A DNA stretch of 64,000 bases from Robertmurraya sp047302285 (GCF_047302285.1 NZ_CP154845.1:806001-870000), one strand, 5' to 3'; numbered from the stretch's first letter, positions 8,728-17,391 are shown. Translations and numbers: made by a program. Notes: generated by a model from the letters alone, not told the origin.

Positions 8728-9327
8728 AATTACACTCTTAGAACACTTATTTGGAATCACCATTACGTCAAAATTTGGCGAACCATTTATATTGCAGTAC
8801 TAAGTCCAACAAAAAGGAAGACATAAAGAAGATGAAAGATTAGGATTTTGTCAGCTCCATAAAGAAAAAAACTTTGGTAGAACTTATCATTTAATGGTAA
8901 GTTCTTTTTGTTTCTGTTAATTTATCATGAGCGTTCTCTTATTTAAAATTATTTAATTTTAATAGAACTATATGTATTTTTTATAGATTTTCACAAAAAA
9001 ATAAGAAGTTAATTCTCCATTTTTTAAAAGTGAAATATCACACGAACTATGCTAAAGGGATACCATTATAACTTTAGACTAAGGATGGAAAACATAAAAA
9101 GATACCGTTTCACAATGGAAGGGTATTTTGTATTCTTATGACCAGATAATAAATATATGAAACATAAATGTAAAAATATTCTCTTTGATTGGGACTATAG
9201 ACTACTATATTCTAAAAAAGAAGAAATTTGTATTATTAGATTGAAATCTGTCATTTGTAGTTGAAAAATGAGTCTTCGTAACTTTGTAACAAAACTTGTA
9301 AAAAACAAGAAGGTGGAGGAAAGAAGG
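8728..9327 (+). other. Intergenic region, 600 bp, no gene seen
   Basis: Apart from a hairpin with T run at 8879-8911 (AGAACTTATC with GGTAAGTTCT), nothing convincing is present. The frame upstream of the hydrolase gene is open from ATG 9268 and would add 20 residues (MSLRNFVTKLVKNKKVEERR) before the signal peptide. I take that as leader sequence because the better ribosome site serves 9328. Confidence 0.5.
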
Positions 9328-10515
9328 ATGTTAAAAAAGAAACTTGTAGTCTTAAACACATCAATCATCTTAGGAGTAGGTAGTTTAGTATCTATCCCTG
9401 CAGTTAATGCAGAATATTCTACACAAATTCAACAAGTAGAAAAAAATATAAACGAAACTGAAAATCAATTATCTGAAGTAAAGGCAAAAATAAAGAAAAC
9501 TGATGATGCGGTAAGAGAGAATGATAAGTTAATTACCCAAACTGAAAATGACATTAAAATAGCACTTGCTGATGTACAAAAACTCGAAGAAGAAATCACT
9601 ATTTTAAATGAAACAATTGCCAAGAGAACAGAAATATTAAAAAAACGAGCTCAATCCTTTCAGGAATCAGGAGGGAAGGTAAGTTATCTAGAGGTTCTTT
9701 TAGGTGCGGAAGGTTTTAATGACTTCATCGATCGTGTTTTTGCTATTTCTCAAATTGCAGTAGCGGATAGTGACCTTATCAAACAACATGAATTAGATAA
9801 AGCCACAGTAAAAGAGAAAAAAACTGCGGTTGATCAAAAGCTGACAGAATTAACAGAAATGAAAATCGAACTTGATGGAATGGAACTACTTTTATTACAG
9901 CAAAAAGAAGAGAATGCTAGATTGAAAATGAATTTGGAAGAAGCTCAAAAAGGTAATATGACTAAGCTTAGTGAATTAGAAGCTAAAATCAAAGCTGAAA
10001 AAGAAGCTCAAGAGGCTGCACGAAAAGCGGCTAATCAAATCACTTTGTCCACTACAAAAAAAAGTAATAGTAAATCGAGCAACATTGAAGGAAAAGTTGC
10101 CTATACATCACCCACAAATGACAGTAGTCTCCAAACGATTTTAACTGCAGGAAATAAATATTTTGGGAACTCTGTTTACGTCTTTGGTGGTGGAAGAAAT
10201 GCATATGATATTGCAAATGGAAGATTTGATTGCTCAGCATTCGTGAGTTGGGCATTTAAACAAGCTGGAATTAGTATTGGGGCAAGTACAGAGTTGTTAA
10301 GAACCCAAGGTACAAAAATATCTTTAAGTGAGGCACGTCCTGGAGATTTAGTATTCTTTGATACTTATAAGAGGGATGGACACGTTGCAATATATCTCGG
10401 TGGAGGGAAATTTATAGGATCTCAATCTTCTACAGGTGTAGCCATTGCGAGCATGAATTCTGGTTATTATCAAAAAACATTCAAAGGGCATGTACGAAGA
10501 GTAGCAAATTTTTAG
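9328..10515 (+). CDS. Secreted NlpC/P60 peptidoglycan hydrolase with coiled-coil domain (CwlO type)
   Basis: The 395-residue protein has a signal peptide (about 1-28, cut near AVNA-EY), then a long coiled coil (about 30-240, PcsB/CwlO-like, heptads rich in E/K/Q/L), a Ser/Lys linker, and a C-terminal NlpC/P60 domain from about 275. The catalytic cysteine is in FDCSAFVSWAFKQ, the histidine in RDGHVAIYLGGG, with GDLVFF between. It should cut cell-wall stem peptides (D-Glu to diamino acid bond in the family). The coiled coil usually docks such enzymes to FtsEX-like partners, which are not encoded here. GGTGGAGG precedes ATG 9328. Confidence 0.9.
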   Translation: MLKKKLVVLNTSIILGVGSLVSIPAVNAEYSTQIQQVEKNINETENQLSEVKAKIKKTDDAVRENDKLITQTENDIKIALADVQKLEEEITILNETIAKRTEILKKRAQSFQESGGKVSYLEVLLGAEGFNDFIDRVFAISQIAVADSDLIKQHELDKATVKEKKTAVDQKLTELTEMKIELDGMELLLLQQKEENARLKMNLEEAQKGNMTKLSELEAKIKAEKEAQEAARKAANQITLSTTKKSNSKSSNIEGKVAYTSPTNDSSLQTILTAGNKYFGNSVYVFGGGRNAYDIANGRFDCSAFVSWAFKQAGISIGASTELLRTQGTKISLSEARPGDLVFFDTYKRDGHVAIYLGGGKFIGSQSSTGVAIASMNSGYYQKTFKGHVRRVANF

Positions 10516-10530
10516 ATAGATTAGATAATT

Positions 10531-10567
10531 AAGGCTTATCCTTTATATATGAGGATAAGCTTTTGGT
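10531..10567 (+). terminator. Rho-independent terminator
   Basis: GGCTTATCCT pairs with AGGATAAGCTTTT just after the hydrolase stop. Confidence 0.8.
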
Positions 10568-10682
10568 TTATAGCATAAGAGATTAATAACATTTAGTATT
10601 TATTCGAAAATCCACAGAATTTTGATAATCATCATGTATGATTCTTTGGTAAAGAGAAAAGAAGTGGCACCGAAATATGGAA

Positions 10683-10717
10683 AGAAGGTACACTTCGAAT
10701 CAAGTGTACCTTCTTTT
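10683..10717. terminator. Bidirectional terminator
   Basis: A perfect 13-bp stem AGAAGGTACACTT/AAGTGTACCTTCT with TTTT on the plus side and an A/T-rich flank on the other. It lies between the convergent hydrolase and AbrB-like genes. Confidence 0.8.
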
Positions 10718-10748
10718 CAATCTATTTAATAACCTAATAGTAATAGTA

Positions 10749-11060
10749 TTAAGCGTCTTTTAAGAGTCTTTCTTTTTCGGGAGTAATAATTATATGATCA
10801 CTGAAATTGTTCATTTGTACTTTTAATCTTGTATTTTGTGTAATCCCTATTAATTTACGTAACTCAGCAGGGATCGAAATTTTACCGTACCGAAAAATAC
10901 ATTGGTTTAATGTAGTATTATCATGTTGCTTTTTAATTACAATACTATTTTGATATTTATATATAAATAGGTACTCACCTTCTAAAAGGTTTAACTTTGA
11001 GCTAATTTCCTTCGGAATAGTAATTTGACCTGTTTTTAATATCTTCCTATAAAATATCAT
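10749..11060 (-). CDS. AbrB/SpoVT-like protein with two swapped-hairpin domains
   Basis: The 103-residue product contains two consecutive AbrB-type swapped-hairpin DNA-binding modules: KILKTGQITIPKEISSKLNL near the N-terminus and RYGKISIPAELRKLIGI near residue 60. Tandem modules in one chain are less usual than the classical dimer of single modules. I chose the ATG at 11060 because GGAGG is 6 bases upstream; the frame extends to 11093 without a better site. It may be a transition-state or antitoxin-like DNA-binding protein; no toxin partner is adjacent. Confidence 0.75.
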   Translation of the reverse strand: MIFYRKILKTGQITIPKEISSKLNLLEGEYLFIYKYQNSIVIKKQHDNTTLNQCIFRYGKISIPAELRKLIGITQNTRLKVQMNNFSDHIIITPEKERLLKDA

Positions 11061-11448
11061 TTTTACCTCCATGATCATTAAATAAGAATTCACTAGATTT
11101 GTACCAAAAGTACAAACTATTAAACTAATCGAATCGTCTTCCTCTGCAGGATATTGTTAATATACATCTAAATTGTGTAGAAACTTTGCAGATTAACAAT
11201 TTATTTACTGTAAAAATAAGGATTTCTTTCTTCATTCTTTTCTACATTTGTTATTTCGATAGGAAAAATGGAGATTTAGGTGCTGTAATGGTTTATGAAA
11301 AATTAGTTTGCTGGGGAATCATGGTTATATTAGGGATTCTTGATACAATTACATACTGGGGATTGGGGATAGAGAATTGAATGATAATAGTCATTGAGCC
11401 CCGAATGTTTTCAGGGCTCATAAATAATATGCTTAGAATAATATAGTC
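11061..11448. other. Intergenic region with an isolated inverted repeat
   Basis: A 64-codon ORF (11186-11380) encodes a short hydrophobic stretch but has no ribosome site, so I do not call it a gene. GAGCCC at 11396 pairs with GGGCTC at about 11414 without a T run. Otherwise nothing convincing is present. Confidence 0.4.
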
Positions 11449-11456
11449 ATTTGAAT
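11449..11456 (+). repeat. IS66 target-site duplication, left copy
   Basis: ATTTGAAT is identical to 17384-17391 at the other end of the IS66. Confidence 0.9.
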
Positions 11457-11539
11457 GTAAGCGCCAAATAACCCACACCTTCTAATAATTTCCTGGTTTT
11501 GTGATAATCACAGTACACGAATTGTTAGGAGGTTTTTTA

Positions 11540-11872
11540 GTGTCAAAAGATGAACGAAAACAAATGTGGCGACAACGCATTGAAGCCTACAAAATTAGTG
11601 GTGAGCCAAGTGTGAAAACTTGGTGTAACCAAAATCAAATAGGTTTACAAAGTATGTACAAATGGATGAGGAGATTGGAGCTGGAAGCAACTGACGTTGC
11701 GCCTCCTTCAACACAATGGGTTTCCGTCAATCCCTCCAATTCCATCATTTTCGAAGGACTTACATCACATCTGACTGTAAAAATCGGGGATGCTTCCATC
11801 GAAATTAATGAAGGTTTCAATCCGACACTTTTTACTGAAGTGTTTCAAATTCTTCAAAACCATGTTAAGTAA
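11540..11872 (+). CDS. tnpA: IS66 family accessory protein TnpA
   Basis: The 110-residue protein has the IS66 TnpA N-terminal helix-turn-helix (SVKTWCNQNQIGLQSMYKWM) and a beta-rich tail. I chose GTG 11540 because TTAGGAGG lies just upstream and the product then begins SKDERKQMWRQRIEAYK as in relatives. Its stop overlaps the start of tnpB by 11 bp, the coupled arrangement typical of IS66. Confidence 0.88.
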   Translation: MSKDERKQMWRQRIEAYKISGEPSVKTWCNQNQIGLQSMYKWMRRLELEATDVAPPSTQWVSVNPSNSIIFEGLTSHLTVKIGDASIEINEGFNPTLFTEVFQILQNHVK

Positions 11873-12218
11873 GACTCCTATTGATCGCGTTTACTTAGCT
11901 ACAGGTTCAACGGACCTTCGTAAATCGATTGATGGATTGGCAGCAATTGTTCAAATGAGTTTTCAATTAGATCCATTCTCTTCAAACTTATTTGTGTTTT
12001 GTAATCGCAATCGTGATAAGTTAAAAATTCTACATTGGGATCATAATGGGTTTTGGCTTTATTATCGTCGCCTCGAAAAAGGAATTTTTCAATGGCCTGA
12101 CGAACAAACATCCTCGCCCTTATGCATAAGTCCTCGTCAGTTAAACTGGCTCCTTGATGGGCTACCTTTAGAACAAAGACAAGCACATCAAAAAGTTTCT
12201 GCACAAATCATCATTTGA
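11862..12218 (+). CDS. tnpB: IS66 family accessory protein TnpB (Orf2)
   Basis: A 118-residue protein with the complete IS66 Orf2 pattern: VYLATGSTDLRKSIDGLA at the start, then FVFCNRNRDKLKIL, WDHNGFWLYYRRLEKGIF, and a C-terminal LNWLLDGL. It is required with TnpA for IS66 transposition in studied members; its mechanism is not known. It appears intact and is coupled to tnpA. Confidence 0.92.
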   Translation: MLSKTPIDRVYLATGSTDLRKSIDGLAAIVQMSFQLDPFSSNLFVFCNRNRDKLKILHWDHNGFWLYYRRLEKGIFQWPDEQTSSPLCISPRQLNWLLDGLPLEQRQAHQKVSAQIII

Positions 12219-12255
12219 AAAAGGAATTTGGCACCTCTTGTCGAATTCCTTAAAC

Positions 12256-13188
12256 ATGGAAAAAAGCGCCCTTAACTCATCTACAATTGAAGAACTAACA
12301 GCGAGGAATGCGGAACTGGAAAAACAAAACGAAGTCTTACAGGCTAAAATCAATTGGTTGGAAGAACAATTCCGACTGAGCCAACAACACAAATTCGGGA
12401 CTTCAAGTGAAAAAACAAATCCGGATCAACTCAAACTCTCTCTCTTTAATGAAGCGGAAATAACAGCGGATTTAAAAGTAGAAGAACCTACACTTGAAAC
12501 AATTTCTTACAATAGAAAGAAGTATGTAGGTCAGCGAGATACAAAGCTTGAAAATCTGCCTACGGAGACTATCCACTATCGTTTATCCGAAGAAGAGCAG
12601 GTTTGTTTGTGCTGCGGTGGAAATGTTCATGAAATAAGTAGCGAAACTCGTCGAGAAATAAAAGTAATCCCTGCACAAGTAACAGTGGTAGAGCATGTTC
12701 AACATATCTATGGCTGTCGACAGTGTGAACGGGAAGCGATTGAAACACCAATTGTGAAAGCTAAAATGCCAGCACCTGTCTATCCAAAAAGTTTGGCATC
12801 CGCTTCTTCAATGGCCTATATTATGAATCAAAAATATGTGGAAGGCATGCCCCTTTACCGACAAGAAAAACAGTTGGAGCGTCTAGGCGTGTATTTATCA
12901 CGTCAAACCCTAGCCAACTGGATGATCTATGGTGCAACAAAGTGGCTTTCCACTTTATACAATCGTATGCATGAGCTGTTAATCCTGAATGATCGCCTTC
13001 ATGCGGACGAAACCACGCTTCAAGTCCTAGCAGAACCTGGACGTAAGGCGGATTCTAAGTCCTATATGTGGATGTATCGATCAGGCCGCGATGTTCCGCC
13101 AATCATCCTATATGATTATCAATCTACTCGTCATAGTAAACATCCGAAAGCCTTTTTACGAGGGTTTAAAGGATACCTTCATGTCGAT
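12256..13188 (+). pseudogene. tnpC: IS66 TnpC transposase, 5' part (split by nested element)
   Basis: This part carries the N-terminal coiled coil (EELTARNAELEKQNEVLQAK), the Cys4 zinc motif (CLCCGG and YGCRQCE), and the first part of the DDE domain, including LHADETTLQVL with the first catalytic aspartate. It ends after HVD, inside the conserved DGY motif. Read-through into the inserted element adds about 20 foreign codons to a stop at 13251. The frame is open from TTG 12238; ATG 12256 is the alternative. The 3' part lies at 16672-17331. Confidence 0.9.
13181..13188 (+). repeat. Duplicated target octamer, left side of nested element
   Basis: ATGTCGAT here is repeated at 16664-16671. Removing the stretch between the copies, plus one copy, restores an uninterrupted tnpC frame (HVDGYAGYND). 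Confidence 0.85.
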
Positions 13189-13218
13189 TATGCCGATAAA
13201 AAAATTATCCCGATTATT
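13186..13218 (+). repeat. RIT element inverted repeat, left
   Basis: This 33-bp sequence begins GATTATGCCGATAAAA and ends TTATCCCGATTATT. Its reverse complement occurs without mismatch at 16608-16640. Confidence 0.9.
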
Positions 13219-13290
13219 TTAGATGCAGAAGCGTTAGCCAATATAAATTAAGCACTTGTTCCTGCATCACTTTGATTTTTATCGGAATAA

Positions 13291-14334
13291 TTACTCAGTC
13301 AACCCATACAGCTTTTTTATTATGTCTTCATCATTTTCAAATTTGAAGGGTTCTTCATTGAAAACAGAATTATTTGAATCAATCACCTTTTCTATAGCTT
13401 TCTGTTTCATGGTTATATCTGCATTTGCATATATCAATGTCGTTTCTAATTGTGCATGGCCAAGCCATTCGCTAACCAACGGTAATGGCATGCCGGCTTG
13501 ATACAGATGCATGGCTCGCGCATGTCGAAAAAGATGTGGATGCAGAGCTGGAAGGTTAGGATTTATAGTTTTAGCTGACATTTCATACTTTTTAATAAAA
13601 CGGGCAACATTATCATTCGACATTCGATTAACGATTCCTTTTCTTACTGTATAGAATAAATATTTTGCTTTATCCGGGTATGGATGGAACAAAACAACAT
13701 ACTTATTAAATAAGTCTAATACTTCTCTAGAAATCGGCGTTGCACGAAACTTATTCCCTTTTCCAATTATATGAATCGAGCCTTCGCCTTTTGAATTTAT
13801 ATGAAAGTCTTTTAGGCGAAGATTCAGAACCTCACTATTCCTGCATCCTGTATCATAAAGCAAAGATAAATAAAACTGATCTCGTAATCCCGTTTTACTT
13901 TCACCATTTGGTTGCTTTAGTATAAGACGGATATCATCGAGAGTCAGAATAATATCCAGTGCTCTGTCTGGAACAGGTGTCTTTTTTATTTTTTGTATTT
14001 TAGAATAGTTATCGACTAGCTCCATGTTTTCCTCAGCCAAATATCCATAGAATGTTCTTATACATGAAAGTCGTTGGTTTCTAGTTGAAAAACTACAATG
14101 TCTTTCATCAACCAACCAATCTAGAAATTCTTTTACAGCTAATGGTGAAAAATCTTCAGTAGTTACCAAATGAAGAGATAATTTCCTCTTCGATTTTAGA
14201 AATTGAAAGAATAGATTAAGTGTATCTCGATATGATTTGATAGTATTGATGCTTTTAGCTCGAATTTCGGGTAAATAGACTTTTAAAAAGGTTTTAATTG
14301 ATAGAAATAGTTTAGGGTCTTTTACATTTTTCAT
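13291..14334 (-). CDS. RIT tyrosine recombinase, third gene
   Basis: A phage-integrase-type recombinase of 347 residues. The N-terminal SAM-like core-binding domain (about 1-120) is followed by the catalytic domain with R in TGCRNSEVLNLRLKD, K in GKGNKFRATPI, HxxR in HPHLFRHARAMHLY, H in WLGHAQLETT and the nucleophile Y in LIYANAD, so all active-site residues are present. I chose ATG 14334 because GGAGG is 7 bases upstream and the start overlaps the stop of the second gene (ATGA). It is expected to act with the other two recombinases at the element ends. Confidence 0.9.
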   Translation of the reverse strand: MKNVKDPKLFLSIKTFLKVYLPEIRAKSINTIKSYRDTLNLFFQFLKSKRKLSLHLVTTEDFSPLAVKEFLDWLVDERHCSFSTRNQRLSCIRTFYGYLAEENMELVDNYSKIQKIKKTPVPDRALDIILTLDDIRLILKQPNGESKTGLRDQFYLSLLYDTGCRNSEVLNLRLKDFHINSKGEGSIHIIGKGNKFRATPISREVLDLFNKYVVLFHPYPDKAKYLFYTVRKGIVNRMSNDNVARFIKKYEMSAKTINPNLPALHPHLFRHARAMHLYQAGMPLPLVSEWLGHAQLETTLIYANADITMKQKAIEKVIDSNNSVFNEEPFKFENDEDIIKKLYGLTE

Positions 14335-15272
14335 TTTGTCGCCTCCGGATAAATATCGGAAAAATCTTCCCATCTAATTCCGGAATTATGAATCAGTCTT
14401 TCGGGGAGAAGGTGAATATAATATAAGGTATAATTAAATGCTGAATGCCCCATATAGGCACTTAGATAAGGGAGTAACGCCATAATATCCTTCTTTGCCT
14501 CTAACCATTTAATAATAGTACGAGTAGCGAAATTATGCCTAAAATCATATGGTCTTAGTTTATCGGTACCAAAATCAAGGTTACTATTACGTAAGCAAAT
14601 TTTAAATTGGTTTGTCATCCAATGTGTTGTATAAGGTCCTCCTTCAGGCCTCTGGAAGAAGAATTCTCGATTTCCCATAACGTCATCATATTTGCGGGAT
14701 AATACTAAAAGGTCATCTGACATATAAATATGCCTGTCCTTACACCGTTTTGACTGTCTAATATAAATCTCTCCAGTATCGAGAGATACGTCTGTGTGTT
14801 TTAAATTTAATGGTTCATTTGGTCGCATACCGCAACAATACATCATTCGGAATAGAACAGGAACAGTGAATTCCCGTTGCGGAGATTCCCAGTAAGGAGA
14901 TATTTTGTCTATTGTATGGAACAATATGGACAACTCATGATCCGTGAAAAGATATGGCTTATAGGGCTGCGCAGGTAAGTTGTAGTCAGAGTTTAGTATA
15001 AACGTCTGCCTACCAATAGTTGCTTGATATTCTGTAAAGTGACGTAATGCAATAACACGTCTATTCCTAGTATTTATACTTTCTCTAGGGCGAAGTCGAA
15101 TCCACTCTATAACCATTTCCTTTGTTATATAGGATGAATCCCCATAATGCTCTGCGCAGAAATGAATAAATTGTTTCAGATACACTTCATATGATTTTTT
15201 ATTAAAACCTAGTGCTTCTTTAATATCCAACATATCTTGGAGGTCGTTTAATAGGATTTCATTTAAGTTCAT
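14331..15272 (-). CDS. RIT tyrosine recombinase, second gene
   Basis: A 313-residue tyrosine recombinase. The core-binding domain is at about 1-125. In the catalytic domain R is in CCGMRPNEPLNLK, the HxxR box is replaced by YDFRHNFATR, GH is in YMGHSAFNYT, and Y is in LYYIHLLPE. It is shorter than its partners. The DFRH variant at the HxxR box is unusual and may mean altered activity, although RIT middle proteins may simply differ here. It overlaps both neighbours by ATGA. Confidence 0.85.
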   Translation of the reverse strand: MNLNEILLNDLQDMLDIKEALGFNKKSYEVYLKQFIHFCAEHYGDSSYITKEMVIEWIRLRPRESINTRNRRVIALRHFTEYQATIGRQTFILNSDYNLPAQPYKPYLFTDHELSILFHTIDKISPYWESPQREFTVPVLFRMMYCCGMRPNEPLNLKHTDVSLDTGEIYIRQSKRCKDRHIYMSDDLLVLSRKYDDVMGNREFFFQRPEGGPYTTHWMTNQFKICLRNSNLDFGTDKLRPYDFRHNFATRTIIKWLEAKKDIMALLPYLSAYMGHSAFNYTLYYIHLLPERLIHNSGIRWEDFSDIYPEATK

Positions 15273-16498
15273 ACAAACACACCTCCTGACATTGGAATAT
15301 CCTCAAATGACATTGCGCAGGCGCTCATCTGCTTTTGATTAAAAGATAAATAAGGTTTTGAAGAGTTCATATCTGAGTGTCCAAGTATTTGAGAAATCGT
15401 ATGGATCGCTACTTCTTTTTCTGCTAACCACGTTCCGATGGAACGCCTCAAGCTATGGAAAGACCGAAGGTGTTTCTTAGGTATTCCTACACTTAAGCAA
15501 TAGCGTTCAATAATGCCATCTAAGGCAGCGGTATTAATAAAACCTTGGAATGGTGCTATATTTCTAACAAAGACATTCTGTTCAGTTGTTTTAGGTCTTG
15601 CCTTTAAAATATAGTCTGCTATTGCATTGCATACACAACCTTTTAGAGGTAATTTTAATGGTTTACTTGTTTTACTTTGGAAAATATTTATGGAATTTTC
15701 GTACCAATCGATATCTTGGAGTTTTAATTTTCGTACATCAATACCTCTCAACCCAGTGTTAAGTACTAACATGATAATAGCGTAGTCTCTCTTTCCAATA
15801 GCTGTACTTCGATCTATCGCTTGAATGATTCGTTCAATTTCCTCATGACTGTATGCTGACACAAGAATTTGTTTTTTACTTTTTATATGGTAATAATCTA
15901 GATTTATTGGATTACTTATTACATCATTGTTATCGAGGTACTCGATCAATAATTTAAGTGAGTATAGAATGTAATACATGCTACCTGAATTCGATTCTCG
16001 TACTGATAAGATAAAGTCTTTCACAGTTTGTGAAGATAACTGTTCGAAGGAATCGATACCTTTTTCCTCCAAAAAACAACAGAACTTTCTGAGAACGCAA
16101 TTAATTTTATATTGGAATTCAGTTTTTAAATCTGATCTAGATAAGGCAGCCTCGATATAATCTGTATAATAAATATTTGGTCTGAATTTACGAGTATTTG
16201 AATATACTTTCCATTTGATAGAACCTGTTTCTGCATATTCCTCTATAAGGTATGCACCACGCTTGAGAGCATTATAATAGCGCAGAGTGATTTTCTTGCT
16301 TTTAAAATCATTCATCTTTTGATTAAGAAATTCTTCAATTAATTGTTTTGAATAATAGATTTCGTTATTATCTTCAAAAAATAATAAAAGCCGTTTTAAA
16401 TAACGACCATAAATTTCTCTAGTTGAATCCTTTAAGCCAAATTTTTCAATTTCTAGCAATACACATTCAACTAAGGAATTAATGCTTTGCGAATTCAT
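15269..16498 (-). CDS. RIT tyrosine recombinase, first gene
   Basis: A 409-residue tyrosine recombinase and the promoter-proximal gene of the trio. Catalytic residues are visible: R in NTGLRGIDVRKLKLQD, HSLRR as the HxxR box, GH in ILGHSDMNSSKPYLSF and the nucleophile Y in the same segment. ATG 16498 is preceded by AAAGGGTGG; GTG 16507 in the same frame is too close to that site. The promoter must lie in the 110 bp between this start and the right inverted repeat, so the recombinases could repress their own expression by binding the end. Confidence 0.9.
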   Translation of the reverse strand: MNSQSINSLVECVLLEIEKFGLKDSTREIYGRYLKRLLLFFEDNNEIYYSKQLIEEFLNQKMNDFKSKKITLRYYNALKRGAYLIEEYAETGSIKWKVYSNTRKFRPNIYYTDYIEAALSRSDLKTEFQYKINCVLRKFCCFLEEKGIDSFEQLSSQTVKDFILSVRESNSGSMYYILYSLKLLIEYLDNNDVISNPINLDYYHIKSKKQILVSAYSHEEIERIIQAIDRSTAIGKRDYAIIMLVLNTGLRGIDVRKLKLQDIDWYENSINIFQSKTSKPLKLPLKGCVCNAIADYILKARPKTTEQNVFVRNIAPFQGFINTAALDGIIERYCLSVGIPKKHLRSFHSLRRSIGTWLAEKEVAIHTISQILGHSDMNSSKPYLSFNQKQMSACAMSFEDIPMSGGVFV

Positions 16499-16555
16499 AG
16501 TGACCACCCTTTATATTGTGATTGTTAATATAAGTAGCTTTATCACAATATAAAA

Positions 16556-16663
16556 TAATATCCCGATATTATTAAAAAAAATCACAACATTTATGTGACT
16601 TTGTTTTAATAATCGGGATAATTTTTTTATCGGCATAATCAACTTTATTCTGATATCAAAATA
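16556..16663 (+). repeat. RIT right end: inverted repeat, internal sub-repeat and 23-bp tail
   Basis: 16608-16640 is the reverse complement of the left repeat. A second partial copy of the inner part (ATCCCGATATTATTAAAA at about 16560) faces TTTTAATAATCGGGAT, forming a further inverted repeat. A 23-bp tail (16641-16663) without a counterpart at the left end separates the repeat from the duplicated octamer at 16664-16671. Confidence 0.8.
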
Positions 16664-16671
16664 ATGTCGAT

Positions 16672-17331
16672 GGATATGCGGGATATAATGACATAAAGGA
16701 CGTTCGGTTGGTCGGCTGTTGGGCGCATTCGCGGAGAAAATTCGATGAGGCTCTCAAATCATTACCAGCCAATATCGATAAAAAAGAAACAACCGCTGCA
16801 GAGGGTCTTCAATTCTGTAATCAATTATTTAGAATTGAAAAACAGGTCAATGAAAAATTTGAAAATTGTACCCCTGAACAGCGTAAAGAATACCGTCTTG
16901 AGCACAGTAAACCCGTGTTAGACGCTTTTTTGACATGGCTTAAAACAAAGCGCCCGCAAGTTCCCCCAAAAAGTAAATTGGGAGAAGCGATTACCTATAC
17001 AATCAATCAATGGTCCAAACTCGTTGTATTCCTTGAAGATGGACGACTTGAATTGGATAATAATCGAGGAGAGCGTTCAATAAAACCTTTCGTAATGGGC
17101 CGCAAGGCATGGTTATTTGCCCAATCAATGAAAGGTGCAACATCTAGCGCCATCATCTACAGCATTGTCGAAACCGCTAAGGAGAATCAATTAAATCCAC
17201 TAAACTACCTAACGTATCTATTCGAACAATTACCATTAATAGATATAAATGATGTAGAAGCAATTGATCAACTCCTACCATGGGCGCAGACAATTCCTAC
17301 AGACTGTCGCATCCCGAATAAATCTAAATAA
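16672..17331 (+). pseudogene. tnpC: IS66 TnpC transposase, 3' part
   Basis: The frame resumes with GYAGYNDIKDVRLVGCWAHS and contains the rest of the DDE domain, with GRLELDNNRGERSIKP (catalytic E region) and GRKAWLFAQS. It ends in the usual IS66 C-terminal tail (LLPWAQTIPTDCRI). No frameshift or nonsense codon is seen, so precise excision of the nested element would restore a full-length TnpC. Confidence 0.9.
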
Positions 17332-17342
17332 AGCATACTACA

Positions 17343-17370
17343 AGCGCCCACGTAAAAATACGTGGGCGCT
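17343..17370 (+). terminator. Perfect hairpin at the IS66 right end
   Basis: AGCGCCCACGTA pairs perfectly with TACGTGGGCGCT just downstream of tnpC and next to the right terminal repeat. Only a weak T tract follows, so it may block incoming transcription or serve transposition. Confidence 0.6.
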
Positions 17371-17383
17371 ATTTGACGCTTAC

Positions 17384-17391
17384 ATTTGAAT
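17384..17391 (+). repeat. IS66 target-site duplication, right copy
   Basis: ATTTGAAT is identical to 11449-11456. Confidence 0.9.

Larger units (their letters stand above)
13189..16663 (-). mobile_element. Recombinase-in-Trio (RIT) element inserted in IS66 tnpC
   Basis: The element of about 3475 bp contains only three tyrosine recombinase genes, all on the minus strand and joined by 4-bp ATGA overlaps. It is bounded by 33-bp perfect inverted repeats (13186-13218 and 16608-16640). It interrupts IS66 tnpC, with the octamer ATGTCGAT present at both junctions. This matches the known class of RIT elements. The left repeat reaches the junction, overlapping the octamer by three bases, whereas the right repeat stops 23 bp short of it. 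Confidence 0.9.
11457..17383 (+). mobile_element. IS66-family insertion sequence, interrupted by a nested element
   Basis: Terminal inverted repeats are GTAAGCGCCAAATA at 11457 and ATTTGACGCTTAC ending at 17383, with one mismatch in the first 13 positions. They are flanked by a perfect 8-bp duplication (ATTTGAAT at 11449-11456 and 17384-17391), the expected length for IS66. Inside are tnpA, tnpB and a tnpC split at 13188/16672 by a 3.5-kb element. Without it the IS would be about 2.45 kb, normal for IS66. The intact target duplication shows that no rearrangement followed at the ends. Confidence 0.95.

Noticed and set aside
9268..9327. Extended N-terminus of the NlpC/P60 protein
   Set aside because: The extension would bury the signal peptide behind 20 basic residues, and the better ribosome site serves the ATG at 9328.
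11186..11380. 64-codon ORF with a hydrophobic C-terminal stretch
   Set aside because: No ribosome site, atypical composition, no recognisable family, and located in an AT-rich spacer beside the IS66.
13256..13501. 81-codon plus-strand ORF inside the RIT element
   Set aside because: It is antisense to the third recombinase, whose catalytic motifs are in the other frame.
13189..16663. Tn554-type transposon
   Set aside because: Tn554 also has recombinase genes in a row but carries TnpC of another type and resistance genes and lacks long inverted repeats; three tyrosine recombinases with 33-bp repeats fit RIT better.
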